In this document: positions 30,334 to 41,218 of the stretch, piece after piece
How positions within the stretch are numbered: position 1 is the stretch's first letter
Layout: every line of letters begins with the position of its first letter
Assembly: GCA_013368315.1 (NCBI GenBank)
Contig: JAACJM010000078.1
Location: forward strand, 248,001 to 312,000
Reading direction: 5' to 3'
From: Tetrapyrgos nigripes
Taxonomy: Eukaryota; Basidiomycota; Agaricomycetes; Agaricales; Campanellaceae
DNA length: 64,000 bases
The notes under the pieces: model-generated
Seen by the model: only the letters and a program-made list of their open reading frames with translations
What the model was told of the DNA's origin: nothing
The model's database searches: none
Program-made: the position numbers and the translations under genes

Positions 30334-30740
30334 ACTGGGGCAAAGGGCCATCGCTTCGCGTGGCAAATTACGAGGCCCTTTCCCGTAGTCTAACTCAGGT
30401 TATGGAGAAAGGAGGGAGAATCGGTGGACAGTGAGAGGGAAGAAGGGCGTTAAGCAGACCGATTTGACACGCTAACATGACGTCGTGGTTATTGACGTCA
30501 ACGGTCCTTGGATCTGGTCCAGACCGAGTCTGGACATTCCGGTTGTCGGGAAGGGGAAAGACCGGCTTTGGCAACGAAAAGGGGTGGGAGTTTGAGGTCA
30601 TGGTAAAATTTTCGAGGTCGACATAAGTTAACTGGGGCAAAGGGCCATCGCTTCGCGTGGCAAATTACGAGGCCCTTTCACGTAGTCTAACTCAGGTTAT
30701 GCAGAAGGGAGGGAGAATCAGTGGAAAGTGAGAGAAACCG
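30334..30740. repeat. MITE-like repeat R1, two direct end copies around a 200-bp core
   Basis: A ~100-bp segment starting ACTGGGGCAAAGGGCCATCG and containing TTACGAGGCCCTTT occurs at 30334-30435 and again at 30635-30735. The ~200 bp between contains the hairpin TCCAGACCGAGTCTGGA (around 30511-30527) and, on the minus strand, the series ACCTCGAAAATTTTACCATG. The same core occurs at 50480-50700 and partly at 55770-55870. No coding. Confidence 0.8.
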
Positions 30741-31872
30741 CCAGATAGCTTTGTGCGTCCAGAAAGCGTTCGATACATTTACGAGCATATTTGATACGCC
30801 AAGAGTTGGCACGTCGTTGGGCTGAGCCTAAGGTGGACATGAGGATGATAATGACAACGGGGTTTCATGCGAACTGGCAGGGGGGTATTATACATCCCCG
30901 GCAAGGCCGCTCCCAAGTCTTCCGAGTCAGTCGTTCATATGAACATATTTCGTTCGTAAAATTACATGAGAACACCTAGCACGATGACTATGATAAGAAG
31001 TTACAGGTAATATCCTTAGATGACAGCGAGAATGTAGCCAATAAGAAATTTCCGTGCTTGTTGAAAGGGCATGTTGCTTCCCTAGTGACCTGCATATGAA
31101 GGCAGTGGCAACCCTCGAAACCTCTTGCTTTTTCCGTCATTTGCCACATGAGGTTCTTTTCATGTTTCTCAAGTCACAGTGGAGCTTCTGGAAAAGATCT
31201 TTGAAATGTTCGGAACTTCCGCTATGAAGTTACGAGGCCCTTTATTGCGATTTCCGAACCAGATCGAGAGAGCATGTGTTGTGATGTAAGCTCGATCTGC
31301 CCCTGAAACCGAAAGTTGGAGTTTCGAGGAACGAGTCCATTTTCGCCCTGCTGATCGGCGCTCGAATTGCGGCGGCATCTTCTGGAATCAAGGGACTTTG
31401 ACCGTTCGAACGAGGTTGTCCAGGTGAGCATTCATCAATATCTCTCATTCTTCTAGGGCCATCACATCTAGACAACAAATCCTTACGCCTGTCCCAGTGG
31501 TAAATTGTAATCAGTGCACCTTCGAATTGGACTTTGGTTGGGCTTAGCCTTCTCAATACATATCATGAACTGAAACTCACGAATGTGTTCTTCCATACGA
31601 AGTAGTCGCATCGTTCACTGTTCACTAAATGATAAAACAAGCGATACTAATTTCGAAATCGCACCAAGGCTTAATAATACCAAGTAGCTGCACCTCAACC
31701 TCACCTGCGAATCCCAAGAACTTACCAGAATGTGACGCAGACACTGGGCTATGTCTTCTTTTTCGAGTTACTTAGTACACCCGTGAGCTTTAGTATGACG
31801 ACTCATCGCAATCGAAGGAGAGGGAATGGAACGGAAGGGCAGGAGAGTCAGAGAACAGGAGAGAGTAGGAGT
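30741..31872. other. No recognised gene; one R1 end
   Basis: TTACGAGGCCCTTTATTG at 31230-31247 is an isolated end of the R1 repeat. Minus-strand frames in 31169-31556 are open for up to 104 codons but show no family pattern. The rest is unremarkable. Confidence 0.35.
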
Positions 31873-33588
31873 CTAGGTCCGAACTGCAGACGGCAGACAG
31901 GGAACAATTATGGAAGCATCTGAGGAACTTTCTTCCTCTTTTGTCTGCAGCTGATCTGAATCAAGCCAAAACTTACAGGCTTCACTGACAAAGGCTTTCC
32001 AATAAAATGTATTAAATTCATGACTTGTGTAATGATCTGGTTTATCTAAAAGATACAAAGCAATCATTGGTGCTCCTAGCTCCATCCTTACTGCTAGTAA
32101 GTTGACAATTTGTGTGATGATCTTTCTGGCCTCTTCATGACGAGGTAGAGTACCTGTCAGCATTTCAGCATTTCTTTGTAGAATAGTACAGATAACTTCA
32201 AAAATAACATGAGTATTCAGATTTCATTTTGTAATATACTCAGTCACATACAAGACAACAGCCTTGATTGCAGTGCCTGATAGCAATGAGGAGATATCAG
32301 AGTTACATCTAAGTAAATATGTGGCTTTTTGGTTATAGGTATTAATCCAAGCTTCTGACTTTTTCATCCTCAATGCACCTGTCTCAGTGTCAACCTGTGT
32401 TGATGAAAAAGTTTCCCGAGGAAATGTGGCTTTGCAGGTGCCAAATTTATTATCTAGACAACCCAAATAATCTTTTCCAGCTTTTTTCGTTCCTTGCCTG
32501 GTTAAAGTAGATTTGCACTTGTGTATATGGGTGCGACATAAAATGTCATCTACTTGCTGTTGAAAATCAGCATACCACGCTCTACAAAGATCACAATCTT
32601 CATTTCCAGTACACGAACAGTTTGCTGGAGGACTCGTTGGCAAAGAGTATAAAGGATTAATGTAATCTTCATGTTCTGATATGGCTTGAACAGTTTCTTC
32701 AACATCATCTTGTGAGCCTGTCATGAAATCTCCACAGTGTACAGATTCTAAGTACTCAACCATTTTTGTCTGGAAATCCTTCTCATTTTTGAGTATAGCA
32801 TCTCTTATCTGTTGTGGAGACATGCTGTTTTCAATCCAAAGAAGCATGTGGAGATGAAGTGTCAATCTTCCTTGTTGTTCTATAGTGCCAAAATAACCAG
32901 AAGTTTTACCAAAAATCCCATTGTGATCAGTATCCCCACCTAAAATGTGTTTGATAAACATTTGGACCATGAAATCAAAAAAATTGGCACCAGCAACAGG
33001 ATTGTTTATTATTTTACGTATTCTTTTGTCACTAGGGAGATTAAGATTAATGTCAAATTTTTCATCAGTGACTGCATAATACAAACACAAAGGATGAGTT
33101 TGATCAGATGGAGCAAAAGTAATATACCAAGATGGGGCTCCAAGATATGAGATTAGAGACCACAACTTAGTGCGCAAGAATTTTTTACTCAACATTGATC
33201 CTTTAACTGTGCCACCTACATGGTCCAAATCTTGAATGACCTCATAGCACTGTTTCTCCTCCTCTGTTTCAGGATGTACTATTTCACCTTTGCTCAGTTT
33301 GTCTATCAAACTGTTCAATACATTTGGATTCAAATTCAAAATGCGGTCTGTGATAGCAGAGAAGCTTTTCTTTTGTGTGAGTGCAAAGCCATTACTAGTA
33401 GTATTTTTCACTTGTTCATGACTGAAAGCTACAAAATTGAATAATGGATCAGTTTGAAATCTCTGATCGTGATAGTTCATGAAGTATTTTTTGTGACTTT
33501 TTTCAGAATATGATTTGAGTGTTCCTTGAGAGCCCGATTGTAGAGCACAGTGTCGGCATACATCAAGACGGGGGAAGATGCAGTTCAA
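31873..33588 (-). pseudogene. Helitron Rep fragment of a second family
   Basis: 33588-32224 (454 aa) is a Helitron-like N/Rep domain: 'DLDHVGGTVKGSMLSKKFLR', 'LGAPSWYITFAPSDQTHPLC', the HUH in 'GRLTLHLHMLLWIEN', a Cys-rich insert ('NCSCTGNEDCDLC'), and the two tyrosines in 'YVTEYITK'. TGA at 32226-32224 follows immediately, and the same frame continues through 32163-31873 ('EARKIITQIVNLLAVRMELG', 'SEACKFWLD'). There is no helicase, so only the middle of the gene is left. It differs clearly in sequence from the Helitron at 7002-14450 (LHLHMLL versus YHGHFE), so it is another lineage. The start at 33588 is only the frame limit. Confidence 0.85.
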
Positions 33589-34275
33589 AACGAAAATCCA
33601 AATGGAAGAACACGAAGAAAATGGAAACAGAAAGGGAAGTTAACATACCTTATGATAATAAAACCCGCCCTTCTCATTCAAATACTCGAAGAACCCATGT
33701 ACTTTGACCTCGAAAAAGTCCATGTAGAAATGTCAAAGTTAGAGCGGACTTTGTTGGCCTCAGGAATGGCAAGAGGGAGAAGGCACGGTCGGACGAGGAG
33801 ACATAGAGGTGCTAAGTGAGGAAGAAACCTGGCGAAAATGGTCTCACGGTCGTAAATGCTGCGATTCGCGAATAAAAAGCGAGGGCAAAGCCTAAAATCA
33901 GAAAGCGAAGGGAAGAGAAAAGAGAGAAAGCGAAAACAAGATGCTTCACGTGGTTGTTTGCCTACAGCCTTCGAACAAACAAATGACAAATGTATAAACG
34001 GGTATAATTGGAAGGAAAAACGGGAATAACCGGGGCACCAATTAGACATAGCCACACGCGGAAACCCGGTGTAAAGAACTCAGCCTCATTCTTCGGCCTC
34101 GTAACAAAATGTGTCTACTCGTCAATCAGATATACTGAAGGACATCCAAATATATCAGCGTTCTGTGCAAATATCCAGCTTACAGACACTTTATGTATTT
34201 GTACTTTTATCTAATTTACAGACAGTTCTCATTTCCTGACGCTCAACGGATAAATTGGCGTTTTTGGCGTGGAAG
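33589..34275. repeat. Repeat R2 copy and flanks, ending at GGCCTCGTAA (34095-34104)
   Basis: The stretch about 33830-34104 resembles 53840-54051: both contain GACATAGCCAC, then a CATTCTTYGGCCTCGTAA end. No coding frame of note. 34105-34275 is AT-rich and without a gene. Confidence 0.55.
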
Positions 34276-34527
34276 TTCAAGTCCTTAACAACCGTCGCAC
34301 CGGCATCGACATCCTCTAAGTAAATGACTTCTTGGTTAGTGTACTCTTCCCGCTGGCTTGGCTTCCGCCCATAGTGCCATTAGCATCACTCTTGTGGTAG
34401 AGCTCAATTGAGGAGTTCATTTGGAAGTTGAGCTGCTTAGGTATCCTCCGAGAGTTCCGTATACATACCGACCTGGAATGAGTGCCTGGATTTTCAGAGT
34501 TCTTATTCTTTCTTGGATTCACTCGCT
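34276..34527. repeat. Direct repeat, first copy (about 250 bp)
   Basis: Begins AAGTCCTTAACAACCGTCGC and matches 35089-35333 closely (AAGTCCTTAAGAACCGTGGC...). On the minus strand both copies keep traces of a coding frame ('DVDAGATVVKDLN' here, 'HVDAGATVLKDL' in the other), so they may be relics of a duplicated gene. The period between copies is 813 bp. Confidence 0.85.
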
Positions 34528-35088
34528 AGTCCCTTTGTTCCTTCCGAAGTTTGGATGTTGAAACGATCATCCTCTGTTTTCCGTAGTTCCCGCTAGATGA
34601 TCAGCGAACTTCATGGACTGGTCCTGACTAACAACTTTTAAGCTAAGTCGATCCCAATATACCAAGTAATTCTCATGGTCGGGGAGTCGGGGAGCTGAAT
34701 GAACACCTTGTTTTTTCTTTCTTCAATGATGTACTTGGAACTTGGGGCCACTGGGGCCTGTGCTACGACCTACTGGACAATAGACCCGATATACCACAAC
34801 AGCTCGGAGAGGATATGAATACTCGAAGTGTGAGAGCCGTGTACTTGGATTTGTGCTTGGGCTTCAAATTGGGGACTCGGATAGAAGAAAGCTGCGAGGC
34901 GGTGAAGCTACAGTCTGTCCTGTAATTCCCGGGGTGGTTTGTACGGATCATGACTCGTCGTTACTCATCTTTTTTGATCCATATTCTAAATGATCAGGAT
35001 CTTCTGTCTTCTGAAAATTCGATGTTCAACTCTCAAGCTGCAGGACCCATAAGACGGAGATGACTGCCAGTGAAATCAGAGCAAAGTT
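34528..35088. other. Spacer between the direct repeats, no gene seen
   Basis: Only short frames without recognisable pattern. Confidence 0.4.
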
Positions 35089-35333
35089 AAGTCCTTAAGA
35101 ACCGTGGCACCGGCATCGACATGCTCTAAGTAACTGACTTCTTGGTTAGTGTACTCGCCTTACCGCTGGCTAAGCTTCCGCCCATGCCACTAGCGTCGCT
35201 CTTGTGGCTGAACTCAATTGAAGAGCTCATTTGGAAGTCGAGCTGGTTAGGTATCCTCCGAGAATCCCGTATAGATACCGACCTGGAGTCAGTGCCTGGA
35301 CTTTCAGAGTTCTTATTTTTTTGGAGTTAGCAG
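35089..35333. repeat. Direct repeat, second copy, ends 11 bp before a TATA box
   Basis: Partner of 34276-34527. It ends just upstream of the promoter of the secreted-protein gene at 35419, so it may have supplied part of that gene's upstream region. Confidence 0.85.
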
Positions 35334-35343
35334 CCACAGCAGG

Positions 35344-35350
35344 TATAAAA
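35344..35350 (+). promoter_or_regulatory. TATA box of the cysteine-rich secreted protein gene
   Basis: TATAAAA, 75 bases before ATG 35419, followed by a short leader. Confidence 0.65.
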
Positions 35351-35418
35351 GGCTCTCTGAGCTCGATGGGCTATCCTCAGCTTTCAGACAAGCTAAGTCA
35401 TCATCAGTGTTACTCACA

Positions 35419-36030
35419 ATGGCCTTCACCAAATCTGCTCTCATCTATCTCCTCACCATCGCCACTGTTGGAAGCGTTGGCGTCGTTGCTCAGAACCCCA
35501 ACTGTTTCATTGGAGAGGGTGAGTATCTATACGTTATCCTCCTCATCCCTCTCTCAAACCGTATTCAATGTTCATCTTTACTAACTGCCATTTTTTCTCA
35601 TCATTTCTCATCATTTCTCGAAATCCTTCTAAAATCTTCCCTATCTAGCCCTCCCGTTCGACGCCAGCGCCATTCCAGCCGATTTCACCTCTTGTGGAGT
35701 AGAATGTCCTCGTACCGAGTTCACCCTCCCAATCGCGTTGCCTTCTGATTTGTTCAATGGTGCGAATGTCTGTTGCAGTACTTTTACTCTAACAACTAGT
35801 GAGTACCGTTTTCGAATACCTTCGCGGCTTCACACCTTCAACTACTGATCATCAATCGAAAAACATTCACACAAATCTAACTTGTAGGGGATGGAAAAAC
35901 CGCACAAGGCACCTACGCGTACAAATCCTCCAGTCGCGCCGGTACTCAGAACTTGGCTTTGGATAGCGAACTCTTTGCGAAGTTGGGAGATGTGTCTACT
36001 GGTGGGATTTTGGTTTCATATTGCTTGTGA
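35419..36030 (+). CDS. Small secreted cysteine-rich protein
   Basis: Three exons (35419-35518, 35649-35798, 35888-36030) with GT..AG introns of 130 and 89 bp join to 130 aa ending in TGA, all phases consistent. Residues 1-24 (MAFTKSALIYLLTIATVGSV) form a signal peptide ending near VVAQ. The mature chain (~106 aa) has six cysteines in the order C..C..C..CC..C ('NPNCFIGEG', 'SCGVECPRTEF', 'NVCCSTFTLTT', 'SYCL'), which would allow three disulfides. I do not recognise the family; spacing is not that of hydrophobins (eight Cys). Size, Cys content and promoter fit a secreted effector-like or cell-surface protein. ATG choice rests on the TATA box and signal peptide. Confidence 0.78.
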
Positions 36031-36086
36031 TGCGATGCTTGTTCTTCTGCAGATGGATCATGGTAATTAAGTAGTGTACATGTACG

Positions 36087-36450
36087 TTACGAGGCCGAAT
36101 GAAATGGATGAGTTGTTTACACTGCGTTTCTGCTTCTTTCTACATTTTGCCGCCGCTTTTTTTCGTCCGTCAGATTTCCGTTCCATCTCCGACAGCTTAC
36201 AGGAGTCTAATGCGTCTATCTCGTTTTTTCCTCTCTCATAGCACCATGAAGCTCTCCCGCACCTTTGCAGAGATTTTGTTTGGGATGCTTACTGCTTAAG
36301 CTATTTTGTGTCTATCCTTGGGTATACAGCACCTGTTTACAACGAATTGGTGTTTCTCAACCTCTCTTATGTGGCTCCGTGTAAACTAGGAAGCAGTGAA
36401 CAAATTAACATGAACTTGTGTAACTTAGTATGGGGATTTCTTGTACAAAG
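36087..36450 (-). repeat. Repeat R2 copy, reverse orientation
   Basis: Starts TTACGAGGCCGAATGAAAT. Its reverse complement matches 53450-54051: shared stretches include AGCTTCATGGTG, TATGAGAGAGGAAAAAAC and AACGAATTGGTGTTTCTCAA. It begins 57 bp after the stop of the secreted-protein gene, so it may supply that gene's 3' end. Confidence 0.75.
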
Positions 36451-36488
36451 AAGTCTAATAAAATAATGCGTAAATTATGGGCTTGAAG

Positions 36489-36542
36489 TGCTGGTGCTAT
36501 GGCCTCGTACTCACCACGTGTCAGGGCTGGCCCACAACCACT
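36489..36542 (-). repeat. Repeat R3 copy
   Basis: The reverse complement reads TGTGGGCCAGCCCTGACACG and then GGTGAGTACGAGGCCATAGC, matching 25448-25502 and 52819-52876. Confidence 0.65.
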
Positions 36543-38499
36543 TCATTGATATTGAGACTGTCAGGGTGTCAATGTGCAATCAATGTACATACATACCTAG
36601 TTACATAGTAGCCAAGTCAGTACAAGTCGATACTTAACAATCAAGTTGGTATCGAGTATAAAAAATAAATAAAATATCGTATATCGGTGAGAGTATCATC
36701 AAGTCGCATACGTGTCCCATACCATCATTTGTAAGTGCTCACATGCACGGTGTATGTATCAGTGGGACTATTGAGTACCAGGAACCATAAATTAAAGTAC
36801 ATCTCATCAATTCGGTCGTCCGTCGATCGGATGTCGATCATGATCTCGGGCGCGCTACCGCACTACCAGCGCGCTGCTATGAAACATGAACACCTCAAAC
36901 GGAGGGATTATTTGACCGACGCAACTTTAAGTTGTCCATAATCGATGTCTGAGTGTTTTGGGACAAACTGACAAGTGAAAAGTCCGGACTTTCCAGTTGG
37001 TTCTAACCCCCCCGTTCCTAATCCAGAGCAGGCAACTTGAGTGCGCGCGCCACAGACTAATTGATGCCTACATATGGCTTCCTTGGCGTACATACGTCTG
37101 CACGAAGATCGGACAACACATGCAAAGGAACAATACTTGAGTACTTGAAGTTGAATCTTGACAAGGTCAATGGAACTGCACAGTCTGCAACGTTGATACT
37201 AGAGGTGATTAGTTTGAACTGCCGTCACCTGGGCCGGAGGCTTAGGTGTCTGCTATCCCTCTTGCACTGTTCTCTGTGTTGGTGCTCGCAATGCACTGTG
37301 AGCATGTCTCGGGAACGTGTAGCAAGTTTTGAGAGCAAGAGATGGATGATACATATCCTCTGATCAGAAGATATGCCAAAATTGGTAAGCACCAGAAAAA
37401 TGAAATCGCGTTCCGGAGATAAAAAAAAAAAGGGCGCTGCTAATCACCTCTACTTACTTAGCGCTTAGCTTCCATTCACTTACTTACATATCATTGACTC
37501 TTACAACCACAAGAAGCAAGAAGCAAGAAGTTTCATCAAGCTAAAATCGAAGAGTCCATTATCCCATTACCTCGACAATGTATCATAAGTAGGATGTTTA
37601 CTTACACGTACGGTGTATGTATTTGCGGTGTATGCTATGTGCGGGCATGAATTGCAAGGGTCGGTGATTGACTCAGGGGGTGGTGCGCTGCTTAGTACGC
37701 ACATTGTAACTGCGCGTTACTATGAAACGCCACTATGTTCTTGAGTTGACCGTGAACTCTGGTTGGGCTGCGGGGAACAGTGGGCAGCTCGATGGCACTC
37801 TGAATGAGCAGAGAAGAGTCTAGCTATCGGAATTGTCTAGACGTTCTCCCGCTGAGGACTTTGGAGAAAGTTGAACTTGACAATGACAAGTTGGGTGGGT
37901 ACTATGGATATGAGTACCAAATACATAAGTACTTACATAGCCATTTCCATGAACACTTTCCATCCGTATTACATAGTTGTCAACACCACTCGCTGACAAG
38001 GTCAATGCAACGTACGCGTAATTGGACAGTCAATACCATCCCTCGTTAGATCCCCTCCTCGGGGCTCAACGAGGCCGTCGACGGCGTACAGGGACGGCGC
38101 GTCCCTGGGAAAGATCCGGAAACAGTCATTTGAGCCGTCTAATCATTAACCCGAACTAATGGAACCAGGCAAACGGTAACCCCGGAGGGAAAACGATTTG
38201 TCGAGACCCGTCGGGTGCAAGCGTTGGTCAACGTGGGCTGGAGGGGAGGAATGGCTCGAGCAGTGAGAAAAGTGAGGTTTCAACGTTTCTAGAAAAGAGT
38301 GGTGTGGTGGGGTAACCGAAGGAATCAGGAAGAAAGCTAAATTGGCGTATGCTGGCAGAGTGACGTAATAGAAATCACGTGTATCGGGAGTGTCGAAGAT
38401 TTTTCTAGTTCCACTCATCCGCCGCGGTGTTGTTCCGTCTCTTTTCCACCTCTCTCACCACTGTCTTAGGTCGTCTCTTCCTCTTCATAAACGACTACA
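36543..38499. other. Long stretch without recognised gene
   Basis: Frames are at most 100 codons and lack patterns. 36735-36910 and 37595-37730 share ACGGTGTATGTAT and GCTATGAAAC/ACTATGAAAC with similar spacing, so they may be two decayed copies of one repeat. An A11 run lies at about 37421-37433. 38050-38490 is CG-richer and leads into the promoter of the gene at 38500. Confidence 0.4.
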
Positions 38500-38916
38500 A
38501 TGAAGCGCACTTCTTTACGAAAACCACCTGCTATGGATCTGGACTTGTCGTTCTTGTCTCAACGTATGTTCTGCTACTTACTTCCTTCGGACGCGTTCTA
38601 ACTCATCCTAAAAGGCCTAGCCTCTCAAGAAGAAGAAGCCAACGAACCTACTCTTAACCTCGGAGCGGAGACGCCTGCGCTTTATTCCCCCTCGTATTCC
38701 CCCACGTATAGTTCTGGTTCTGGTTCTAGTCCCAGTCCTCCGCTGCTGTCATCTTCAGACGGCTACGACGACTATGGCTACGAAGGGCATCACAAGAACA
38801 AGTCTGTGTTACACGAGTATCTAAGGGAAGAACTACAACGCGCTTTTCTGGAGTCGCCGTCAGTGTTGGCTGGGGCAGAAGGGTCTGGGGATTTTAGCGT
38901 GCGTAGCTTTCTCTGA
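38500..38916 (+). CDS. Hypothetical protein with Tyr-Ser-Pro repeats
   Basis: ATG 38500; exon 1 to 38563, intron 38564-38614 (GTATGT..AAAAG), exon 2 38615-38916: 121 aa. The N-terminus is basic (MKRTSLRKPPAMDLDL), then an acidic stretch, then 'LYSPSYSPTYSSGSGSSPSP', reminiscent of the YSPTSPS repeats of the RNA polymerase II tail but far too short to be one; then an acidic, possibly helical C-terminus ('LHEYLREELQRAFLE'). The frame ends at TGA 38916; a GTGCGT inside '..GDFS' (38899) could instead be a donor that joins this to a later exon, perhaps the gene at 39657, though that intron would be ~750 bp. Function unknown. Confidence 0.5.
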
Positions 38917-39656
38917 CTTCAGTTGAGTCGTGTACTGACGTCTACATCTCTTCTCTTCCTCCCTTCTCCCTACTCATGCTACGTCACTCACCCATCAACC
39001 CCCCAATACTGCTTCACTATCATTCTTGGTCGTCATCCACATCCACGTCACCACGTCATTTTGCTTCTCCCAACATACCGTCTTGTGATATCTTTCAATT
39101 AATTTCGATATCTCCATGCTGTTATTGCCCCGCATCCATCTTTTCCCCTGCTTCTGTGATTGTTTCGACTTGCCGTCAATTTTCTCCCTCATGTGCCGAT
39201 AATATGTTTCGTATCCTATGTTCCGTTCAACTTGTATTGACGGCTTTCGTTTCCGTCTCTCTGTCTCTTCCATGCTCCGTCTTTGGAATTTGACATACAC
39301 ACATGATCACTGCTCCCCCTTCTCCGCGCCACTGCGTGTATTGGACCCTCTTTTTGCGCCTTCTTTCCATCGTTCTTTCTTCTGTGTGACCTGTCCTTTC
39401 TTTGGCTGTTGGCGCGTATCGCCACTCTTCCTCTTCTGATGGATTCGGCTATGTTATGTTATGTGTACATGTTGCTTTATATCGGGTTCGTTTAAACTCC
39501 ACCTTCCTCCCCATTTGATTTCATACTCCGTCTTGGTATTGTCCTTCCTATATGTAGTCATCACGGACTACTTCTATCACCTCTTCTTCACACCACCCTT
39601 CCACTTACCCCTCCATTTCGGACGCGTCTTTCTCTTCCTCTTCTTCAACTCGGAAA
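38917..39656. other. Pyrimidine-rich spacer or long intron
   Basis: CT-rich on the plus strand with short frames only; either 5' leader of the gene at 39657 or a long intron joining it to 38500-38916. Confidence 0.35.
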
Positions 39657-40496
39657 ATGTCAATGTCCTCTTCCTCTTCCTCCCAACCACAACTACAACC
39701 CCAATCACAACCACAGCCTTCACTTCCACCACCCCCAGCAACGACAATCATCTCCCCCTCCCCACGTCGAGCCAACACCGCGCGTCGTCCTTCTCTCCTC
39801 CTCGACACGGATTATCTCAATAGGGAGAGGGAATCAGGGGAGAGACGTGTGTTTGGCGATGAGGTGTTGGCGATGAAGGAGGAGTTGATGAAAGAGACTG
39901 GGATGGGTATGAGTATGGATAACTCGGGTAACTCGTCGAGTCCGAGTACTGCGGAGAGTGAGAGTACTAGCGAGTTGAGGACGCCGGCCGATGGTGTGGA
40001 TTTACTCTTCTCGCCGAAGGCGTCGGTATCGGTGTCGATATCGTCTTCAAAGAGGCAAGGTACGGATACGGATACGCTCAGGCTGCGTAAAGCCAACACC
40101 AGTGTTGTCGATAACGCCAACTCGATATCTTTCCCCATCTCCTCTACTGCCACCATCACCTCTCCCTCTATATCCTCATCATCTTCTACTCTTCGCCCCT
40201 TCCCTTCTTCCTCACCCTGCCTTAACCACTCTTCCTCTCCTTCCTCTCCTTCCTCCCCTTACCTTAACCACTCCCCCTACCCCTCCCGCCCCTCAACCCC
40301 CCTCCTCCCACCACACACATCCCCAGGCTACGCAGACGTCGAGCTTAATTCCAAAATCGTCAAAGGCTTGGGAAGCTTGTGTAGGATTGTTGGGTTTGTG
40401 GTTGTTTTGTACGTTTTGTTTGGGAGTGGTGCTGGGGGGATGGGTGGAAGGGGCCCGAGGTCTGCTTCTGATCGTCCAGTGAGGTTTAGGGGGTGA
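39657..40496 (+). CDS. Hypothetical Ser/Pro-rich single-pass membrane protein
   Basis: 279 aa in one open frame. Residues 1-45 are Ser/Gln/Pro-rich; 45-80 contain charged helical sequence ('LNRERESGERRVFGDEVLAM'); 90-235 are low complexity (Ser, Thr, Pro). Near the C-terminus 'LCRIVGFVVVLYVLFGSGAG' is a single transmembrane segment followed by a short basic tail ('GRGPRSASDRPVRFRG'), so a tail-anchored topology is likely. Codon and base content are strongly CT-biased. No known domain seen. The upstream TTCAACTCGGAAAATG is an acceptable start context, but a preceding exon is possible (see 38500-38916). Confidence 0.5.
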   Translation: MSMSSSSSSQPQLQPQSQPQPSLPPPPATTIISPSPRRANTARRPSLLLDTDYLNRERESGERRVFGDEVLAMKEELMKETGMGMSMDNSGNSSSPSTAESESTSELRTPADGVDLLFSPKASVSVSISSSKRQGTDTDTLRLRKANTSVVDNANSISFPISSTATITSPSISSSSSTLRPFPSSSPCLNHSSSPSSPSSPYLNHSPYPSRPSTPLLPPHTSPGYADVELNSKIVKGLGSLCRIVGFVVVLYVLFGSGAGGMGGRGPRSASDRPVRFRG

Positions 40497-41218
40497 GGGT
40501 GTAAGGTGTAAGGTGTGGCCGTCGGGTCGAGTTTGAGCTTTCTTTGCTTTTTTTTTTCTTTATTTTTCGGGGTCTGGGGTTCTTTACATCGGTCGCTGCT
40601 TTTCTGTCTGACTCTGACTCTGTTTCTCTCTCTCTTCTTTCCCTTGTCCCTTGTCCCTTATCTCTCGTCTGTCTATTCCTTTTGCTTTCGGAGCTTTCTG
40701 TCAAATTTTCATGTTTCATGTTTCATATCCTCATCCTCCTCTTCTTCTCTCCTCACTCGGCATTCAGCACTCCTCACGTACGTTTCAACAGACGTTTGCA
40801 TTTTGCATCTCATCCGTATTATTCACATTTACATTCACATCCACATTTCTATCTATCTCCTCCACTTGACGCTAACTCAACTTACATTTACGCTTACGAC
40901 CCTAACGATTCATCGAACACTCGCTTGTTTTCTTTCTTTCTTTGTTTCCTTCTCAATATTTCTCGTTCACATCACTATCTATCTATCTATCCATTACAAT
41001 TCAACTTACAACTTACAATTACAAGACCAAAACGAAAAACCATACGTACACATTCATTCATTATCACTTGTGTATCTTTTGTATAACTACTACTGTACTT
41101 ACTGTACTTACTTACACCCATTCAATTGCAAGTTACTTTATACTTCAAGTTGCAACTATTTGCCTAGGAGTCTGTACTCTTGAGGTCTGACTAACTCTAT
41201 CAGACATCGTCGATGGTT
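40497..41218. other. 3' flank, pyrimidine-rich with short simple repeats
   Basis: Long CT-rich tracts and simple repeats (TCTATCTATCTATC near 40977, ACTTACTGTACTTACTTAC near 41095). Open frames here (up to 222 codons) are a result of the biased composition. Probably 3' UTR and spacer. Confidence 0.5.

Noticed and set aside
31169..31556. Minus-strand frames of 69-104 codons
   Set aside because: Examined as possible kinase N-lobe exons for the fragment at 29427-30016; no glycine loop or VAVK-like motif found.
38146..38418. Minus-strand frame of 90 codons
   Set aside because: No pattern, no promoter, and it overlaps the upstream region of the gene at 38500.
40515..41183. Open frame of 222 codons
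   Set aside because: Extreme pyrimidine bias and simple repeats keep three frames open; no family pattern; probably 3' UTR.
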